A stretch of 64,000 nt of DNA, taken from Limnoperna fortunei (taxonomy: Eukaryota; Mollusca; Bivalvia; Mytilida; Modiolidae). The translations under genes and the position numbers were made by a program. The notes under the pieces were generated by a model that was not told where the DNA came from, ran no database searches, and worked only from the letters and a program-made list of their open reading frames with translations. The DNA lies in the NCBI GenBank assembly GCA_944474755.1, contig OX104118.1, forward strand, positions 89,015,860 through 89,079,859. Direction: 5' to 3'. Positions 58,490 through 64,000 of this stretch are shown here, in pieces (within the stretch, counting starts at the first letter, position 1; every line of letters starts with the position of its first letter).

Positions 58490-59010
58490 AGGCTACGCGA
58501 GACGGCGATGCCACAAGTTTGGAGACAACGTCCGATCAAAAGCTCGAGGCACCTTTATATTTAAAACAGGCGACGTGAGACGGTGGTACTATAAGCTCGA
58601 GGCACCATTAGATTTAAAACAGGCGACGTTAGACGGTGATGCTATAAGCTCGAGGCACCATTAGATTTAAAACAGACGACGTTAGACGGTGATGCCACAA
58701 GCTCGAGGCACCATTAGATTTAAAACAGGCGACATGAGACGGTGATACCACAAGCTCGAGGTACCATTGCATTTAAAACAGGCGACGTGAGACGGTGATG
58801 CCACAAGTTCGATCGAGGCTCCATTAGAATTAAAACAGGCGACGTGAGACGGTGATACTACAAGGTCGAGGCGCCATTAGATTTAAAATAGGCGACGTGA
58901 TACGGTGATATCACATGCTCGAGGTACCATTGGATTTAAAACAGGCGACGTGAGACGGTGATACCACAAGATTGAGGCTCCATTAGATTTAAAGCAGTGA
59001 GACATCCGCA
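58490..59010. repeat. 53-bp tandem repeat, about nine units
   Basis: Phrases GGCGACGTGAGACGGTGATG, CCACAAGCTCGAGGCACCAT and TAGATTTAAAACA recur with substitutions and small indels. Confidence 0.9.
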
Positions 59011-59164
59011 GATTAAAAACAGATTACGTAGGACATTGATACCAAAAAGCTTAGATAGAGTATTATATTCAAATCAAATGGCGGAGAACGTTTATTCCGA
59101 AAAATCGAAGACAGTATCAGATTAAAAACTTATGCATCACATATACAAAACATTTAAATCTGAA

Positions 59165-59850
59165 ATCGCCCTGTTGTCCCTTACATCCCCTCAATTCATT
59201 CTTTGAATTCCTGCAGTAACCACCGAATCTCCTCAATCCATCCTTGATTCAATTATTTTATCCCCCATCCCTCATTTGAATCCTTAAAAATCCATTGCAC
59301 TCAACCCCTCCCTTGAATAAACTATTGAATCCAACAATCCCACCTCGAATCCACTCCATACACTCCATCCCTCACTTGCCTCAATTCCTATCATAAATCC
59401 TATAAATTCTACCCTTTAATCCCAACACTGAATCTCCCAATTCCTCTATTGAACGATTAATCTTCCTTGAATAACCATAATCCCACCCTTAAATCATGTC
59501 AATCCCTCCTTCATATTCCCACAATTCCCACTGATACCCACAATCCATCCCTTGAATCCCTTCAATCACAACGACTTGCATCTCATCAAAACCTCCATAA
59601 ATCCCCCATTTAATCCACTATCTCTGATTTAAATCCCCTCAATCACTCCTTTAAATCCCCTTTATCTAACCCTTGAATCCCTTAAATCCCACTCTTAAGT
59701 CCCATTAAACCATGGGACCTCTTTGGAATCGTCTCAATCCCACCCTTGAATCCTTCCAATCTCACCATTCAAATCATTTGATCCCCTTTTGAATACCCTC
59801 AATTTCACTTTTTGACGCCTTAAATCTCCTTAATCGCACCTTTTAAAGCA
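59165..59850. repeat. Highly degenerate pyrimidine-rich repeat
   Basis: The stretch is made of variants of CCCTTGAATCCCCTCAATCC with irregular spacing. It is low-complexity CT/A-rich sequence on the plus strand with no ORF. Confidence 0.7.
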
Positions 59851-60340
59851 GCCTTGGTATACATGGATCAGACGCTAAGCAGCAAATTAAAAGAACCGGA
59901 AATCTGAACTTCTTTTGCACAAACTCTAGAGTTCATGAAGTGGAAAAGATAACTTTAATGAGGATATCTGTCAGAAATGACAATATTTCCGGACAGAGAT
60001 AGAAATGACTGGTTTATACATTATTATTCAATTACCATTAATTGATTTGTTGTCAGCACTTAGTAAAAACGCATTGAGAATTGAATTCACACTGATAACA
60101 TCAATGTACTTGGGTAACTATGAATAAAAAGAACATTAAAATCCTATATCATGTCTTCTCTGTCTTACTGTTACGACAATTGCTGTATCATTAGGCTTTC
60201 GATTATTCTGAGATTTTTTTAAGAATGTGAATATTCATGGAGGAAAAATCGAAAGCAGAATAATCTCGGACCACATTTCAATACAGTTTTTACTTTCACA
60301 ATTGGCTGTTTGATTTGTCTATAGAGAGAATTTGAAAGAC
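59851..60340. other. Unassigned AT-rich sequence
   Basis: Nothing recognised. A minus frame overlapping the right end is partly repeat-derived. Confidence 0.45.
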
Positions 60341-61010
60341 TGTGATTTTCCACTAACCATGTTTGGTGGCTGCCATAGTTCAAGAGACTTGGTGGTGATA
60401 AGCTCTCAATACACTTATTTGGTGACCATAATAGGTCAGGGGGACTAGTACTGACCATATATAGTAATCAAGAGGCCTATCGGAGACATTTGCCTTAGAG
60501 GCTAATTGGCGACAATAGATCAAGAAGCCTATTGGTGGCTACACATCTGGAGTCCTAGTGAATTTCAAGAGTCCTATTGTTGACAATAGTCCTCCGGTAA
60601 CAATAACATAAGAAGCTTACTGGCGCGACCATAGCTCAGGTGTCCTAGAGGTGACATTCGCTTAAAAGGTCTAGTGGTGACCAAATCCTAAGAAGCCTAC
60701 TGGCGACAATATATCAAGATTCCTAGTTGTGATGGTAGCTCAATAGGCCTACTGGTTACAATAGCCCAGATTTCTAATTGTGACAATAGCCCAAGATGTC
60801 CACTGGCGATAATAGCCCAAGATGCCCACCTGCGACAGGAGTCCAGAATCCTTATGTTGGGGCCTACTGATGACCATAGTTCAAAGGTCTACTGATGACT
60901 ATAGTTCAGGAGGGCTAATTATGACCATAACTCAAGAGGAAGACTGACGACAATAATTCAAAAAGCTACTGTTCTTTTAAAGGCAATAACTCGGGAGCAA
61001 AATCCCAAAT
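60341..61010. repeat. Degenerate repeat of about 28-30 bp, left part
   Basis: Diverged units resemble GCCTACTGGTGACCATAGCT + CAAGA. The array is split by the 69-bp array and continues to about 62690. Confidence 0.75.
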
Positions 61011-61690
61011 ATCTACTGGTCACGTGATCAATAGTAGACGAACTACCTTAACCACTCGGCCACCGAGGCCCCTCCAAATGTCTACTGGTCACGTGATCAA
61101 TAGTAGACGAACTACCTTAACCACTCGGCCACCGAGGCCCCTCCAAATATCTACTGGTCACGTGATCAATAGTAGACGAACTACCTTAACCACTCGGCCA
61201 CCGAGGCCCCTCCAAATGTCTACTGGTCACGTGATCAATAGTAGACGAACTACCTTAACCACTCGGCCACCGAGGCCCCTCCAAATATCTACTGGTCACG
61301 TGATCAATAGTAGACGAACTACCTTAACCACTCGGCCACCGAGGCCCCTCCAAATGTCTACTGGTCACGTGATCAATAGTAGACGAACTACCTTAACCAC
61401 TCGGCCACCGAGGCCCCTCCAAATATCTACTGGTCACGTGATCAATAGTAGACGAACTACCTTAACCACTCGGCCACCGAGGCCCCTCCAAATATCTACT
61501 GGTCACGTGATCAATAGTAGACGAACTACCTTAACCACTCGGCCACGGAGGCCCCTCCAAATGTCTACTGGTCACGTGATCAATAGTAGACGAACTACCT
61601 TAACCACTCGGCCACCGAGGCCCCTCCAAATGTCTACTGGTCACGTGATCAATAGTAGACGAACTACCTTAACCACTCGGCCACCGAGGT
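61011..61690 (-). repeat. 69-bp tandem array with tRNA-like A box, ten units
   Basis: Ten almost identical units contain CTACTGGTCACGTGATCAAT, AGTAGACGAACTACCTTAAC and CACTCGGCCACCGAGGCCCC. On the minus strand this reads GGGGCCTCGGTGGCCGAGTG + GTTAAGGT, matching the 5' end and A box of Ser/Leu-type tRNAs and tRNA-derived SINEs. No B box (GGTTCGANNCC) is present. The period is 23 codons, so a 231-codon plus frame runs through it; I reject that as a gene. Confidence 0.85.
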
Positions 61691-62690
61691 CTACTGGTAA
61701 CCACAATATCTTGTTATGATAGTAGCTCAGTAGGTCTTAATGGTAATGAGGCCAACCGGTGACAAGAAATATACTATTGACACATAGGTATAGAGGCCTA
61801 CTGGTGCCCAAAGCTCCAAAGACATTCTGGTGACCTTAGCTCAAGAACTGCAGTGGTGACCTTAGCTCAAAAGACCTACTGGTGACATTAGCTCAAGAAG
61901 TACACTAGTGTCCATAGCTCCAGAGGCCTAATGGTGACCATAGCTCAAGAAGCCTGCTGGTCACCTTAGCTCCAGAGGCCTACTGGTGACCATAGCTCAA
62001 GAAGCCTACTGGAGATCATAGCTCAAGAAGTATAGTGATGACCATAGCTCAAGATTTCTACTGGTGACCATAGCACAAGATTTCTACTGGTGACCATAGC
62101 TCAATAATCCTACTGGTGCCCATAGGTCAAGAAGTATACTGGTAACCGTAGCTCAAGAGGCCTACTGGTGCCTATAGCTCAAGAAGTATAGTGGTGACTA
62201 TAGAGTCCTAGAGGTGACATTTGCTTAAAAGGTCTAGTGGTGACCAAATCCTAATAAGCCTACTGGCGACAATATCTTACTGATACTAGTTACAATAGCC
62301 CAGAGTTCTAACTGCGACAATAGCCCAAGTTGTCTACTGGCGACTCAAGAGTCTAAATGGTGACCAAAGCTCAAGCGGCTTTCTCGTGACCATAGCTCAA
62401 GACAAATAGAGGTAACCTTAGCACAAGAGGCCTACTGGTGACCACAGCTCAAGACGTATAGTGGTGACCATAGCACAAGAGGCCTACTGCGGACCATAGT
62501 TTAAGAAGTATATATGTCCTTAGGTCAAGTTTATAGCGATAACCATAGCACAAGAGGCCTGCTGGTGAGCATATTTTAAACAGTGTAGTTCTAAGTGACC
62601 GTAGCTCGAGGCGTACTGTTGACCATATCTCAAGAGGCCTAATGGCCACAATAACACAGGCATTACAATGATGAGTCAAAGAGGGCTTAA
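61691..62690. repeat. Degenerate repeat of about 28-30 bp, right part
   Basis: The CTACTGGTGACCATAGCTCA family continues, more regular between 61800 and 62200 and decaying after 62500. Confidence 0.8.
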
Positions 62691-63214
62691 TAATACCAAT
62701 AAGTCAATTTATCTGTCCGTTTAATGAGTTGTCTTGCTTTTACCACTGAATCGCAAACATCGACAAGCATAAAGCCGTGGAAACATAATCATTCAGATTT
62801 TGAGCTAAAAAATCAAATCAGGTAAAACATTATATAATAATTGAATCCGTTTAGATAAATATGTCTGACTTCAATCAATGGTTGTGTTGTCATTTCATTA
62901 TGTTTTCGTTGATCCGCATACAGAAAGTCTTTATGTACCGTGTCGCCAATTTAATTAAGTTTAATTTAATCTGCATACAGAAGTGTCGATGTGTCTGTAT
63001 CAACACCTAATATCAATATCAATCAGGTATAGTGCGTAATTAACTGTATGAATTATTCTTTAGGCTGCATGTACAAACTTACGTCATCATCAGTTTTATA
63101 AATGATACCCTGTCTTTAAACCATCAAAAGGATAAATGTCACATACATCGGACTTCCGGTAAAAGTTAACAAAGACAATTTAAGGATAAATATCACAGAC
63201 AAAGTATTACGAAA
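62691..63214. other. Unassigned AT-rich sequence
   Basis: No gene or repeat family recognised. Two loosely similar phrases occur (CCGCATACAGAAAGTCTTTATG and CTGCATACAGAAGTGTCGATG in part). Confidence 0.45.
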
Positions 63215-63650
63215 GCTCGTCTACTGTTCGATCTCTCAATAAAAGTATTGCCAAAGCCCTTCTGCTGCTCGATCTCTCAACAAAAATATTACCAAAGCCC
63301 GTCTGCAGCTCGATCTCTAAACAAAAGCAGTTCCAAATCCCGTCTGCTGCTCGATCTCTAAACAAAAGTTTTACCAAATCCCGTCTGCTGCTGGATCTCT
63401 AAACATAAGTATTACCAAAGGTCGTCTGCTGCTCGATCTCTAAACAAAAGTTTTACCAAATCCCGTCTGCTGCTCGATCTCTAAACAAAAGTATTACCAA
63501 AGGCCGTCTGCTGCTCGATCTCTAAACAAAAGCTTTACCAAATCCCGTCTGCTGCTCTATCTCTAAACAAAAGTTTTACCAAATCCCGTCTGCTGCTCGA
63601 TCTCTAAACAAAAGTATTACCAAAGGCCGTCTGCTGCTCGATCTCTAACA
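63215..63650. repeat. 41-bp tandem repeat, about eleven units
   Basis: Units are TCTCTAAACAAAAGTTTTAC + CAAATCCCGTCTGCTGCTCG + A, with TATTACCAAAGGCC variants alternating. Confidence 0.93.
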
Positions 63651-64000
63651 ACTTATGTGCGCCTAAGATTATTTTTCAAACATTACAGTACATGTAAAAA
63701 TAAATTATATGTATAGAAATCTGGCATGTATCAGATCACATTTTGTTTGAAATAAATACTTTTAAGTGCAAACAAAAACATGAACATGTGTTGATGAACT
63801 CCACAAAACATATAACAAACAATCCTGCGATGGTTCAGTGCCTTATACGAGATCATCCAGTATCAACTTTCAGGCGGCTTGATATAGGAGCGCCATATAT
63901 AAGATCTGCCAGTATCAAAGTCGGCTTGACAAAGGTGTGCCATATAAAAGATCTACCAGTAACAAAGGGCGGGTGAACAAAGGGGTGCCATATAGAAAAT
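63651..64000. repeat. Start of a further tandem repeat at the window edge
   Basis: From about 63840 the phrases GCCATATA(T/A)AAGATCT(G/A)CCAG and TATCAAAGTCGGCTTGACAA recur about every 45-50 bp, with at least three partial units to the window end. The 63651-63840 part is unassigned. Confidence 0.55.

Noticed and set aside
61011..61690. A complete tRNA gene.
   Set aside because: Only the 5' end and A box match. The B box, anticodon stem context and acceptor 3' strand are missing in every unit.
61024..61719. 231-codon plus frame with 23-residue repeats (VINSRRTTLTTRPPRPLQ).
   Set aside because: The array period is 69 bp, so the frame is open by arithmetic. The sequence is better explained as an amplified tRNA-like SINE head on the other strand.

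Overview
The window looks like animal nuclear DNA. It has AT-rich unique sequence, canonical GT-AG introns, non-LTR retrotransposons and a very high load of tandem repeats. A mollusc, probably a bivalve, is my guess from the overall repeat style; nothing here is diagnostic and that is inference only. No rRNA gene, complete tRNA gene, CRISPR array or bacterial-type operon is visible.

Layout. (1) 1-1418: dispersed repeat rich in ATGGCGGCC-type motifs, with a 1000-bp direct repeat and a GAA microsatellite. (2) 1419-14240: two full-length, apparently intact Tx1-clade non-LTR retrotransposons on the minus strand. They lie head to tail, each bounded by (AAG)n, and each encodes ORF1 (CCHC zinc knuckle) and ORF2 (AP endonuclease, reverse transcriptase, C-terminal zinc knuckle). 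The arrangement recalls the microsatellite-targeted Koshi/Kibi type. (3) 14241-18567: AAG/AAT microsatellites, 14 short hairpin cassettes and four modular elements that each begin with a hairpin and end in (AAT)n. (4) 18568-22250: a 5'-truncated LINE relic and a 2.2-kb composite inverted-repeat element with a 4-bp target duplication. (5) 22253-48684: at least three exons of a minus-strand secreted or membrane leucine-rich-repeat (LRR) gene, which are not evident as one ORF. Exon 1 (signal peptide plus LRR N-terminal cap) is at 48491-48684. Two exactly 72-bp LRR exons, all at phase 2 junctions, are at 22671-22742 and 22253-22324. The 25.7-kb first intron is almost entirely satellite DNA: a 48-bp array, an 18-kb 55-bp array containing a near-exact 5.52-kb duplication, and two different 56-bp arrays. 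Further 3' exons must lie left of the window. (6) 48685-64000: more minisatellites (51, 92, about 45, 21, 53, about 28, 69 and 41 bp), two copies of an LTR-like dispersed element, and a decayed coding relic near 58.3 kb.

The only genes with clear products are the four retrotransposon ORFs and the LRR gene. Most other long open frames are artefacts of arrays whose period is a multiple of three. The strongest leads are the LRR gene whose intron carries several satellites, the hairpins with apparently compensatory changes in the retrotransposons and AAT cassettes, the composite inverted-repeat element, and the 69-bp array that amplifies a tRNA-like A box.
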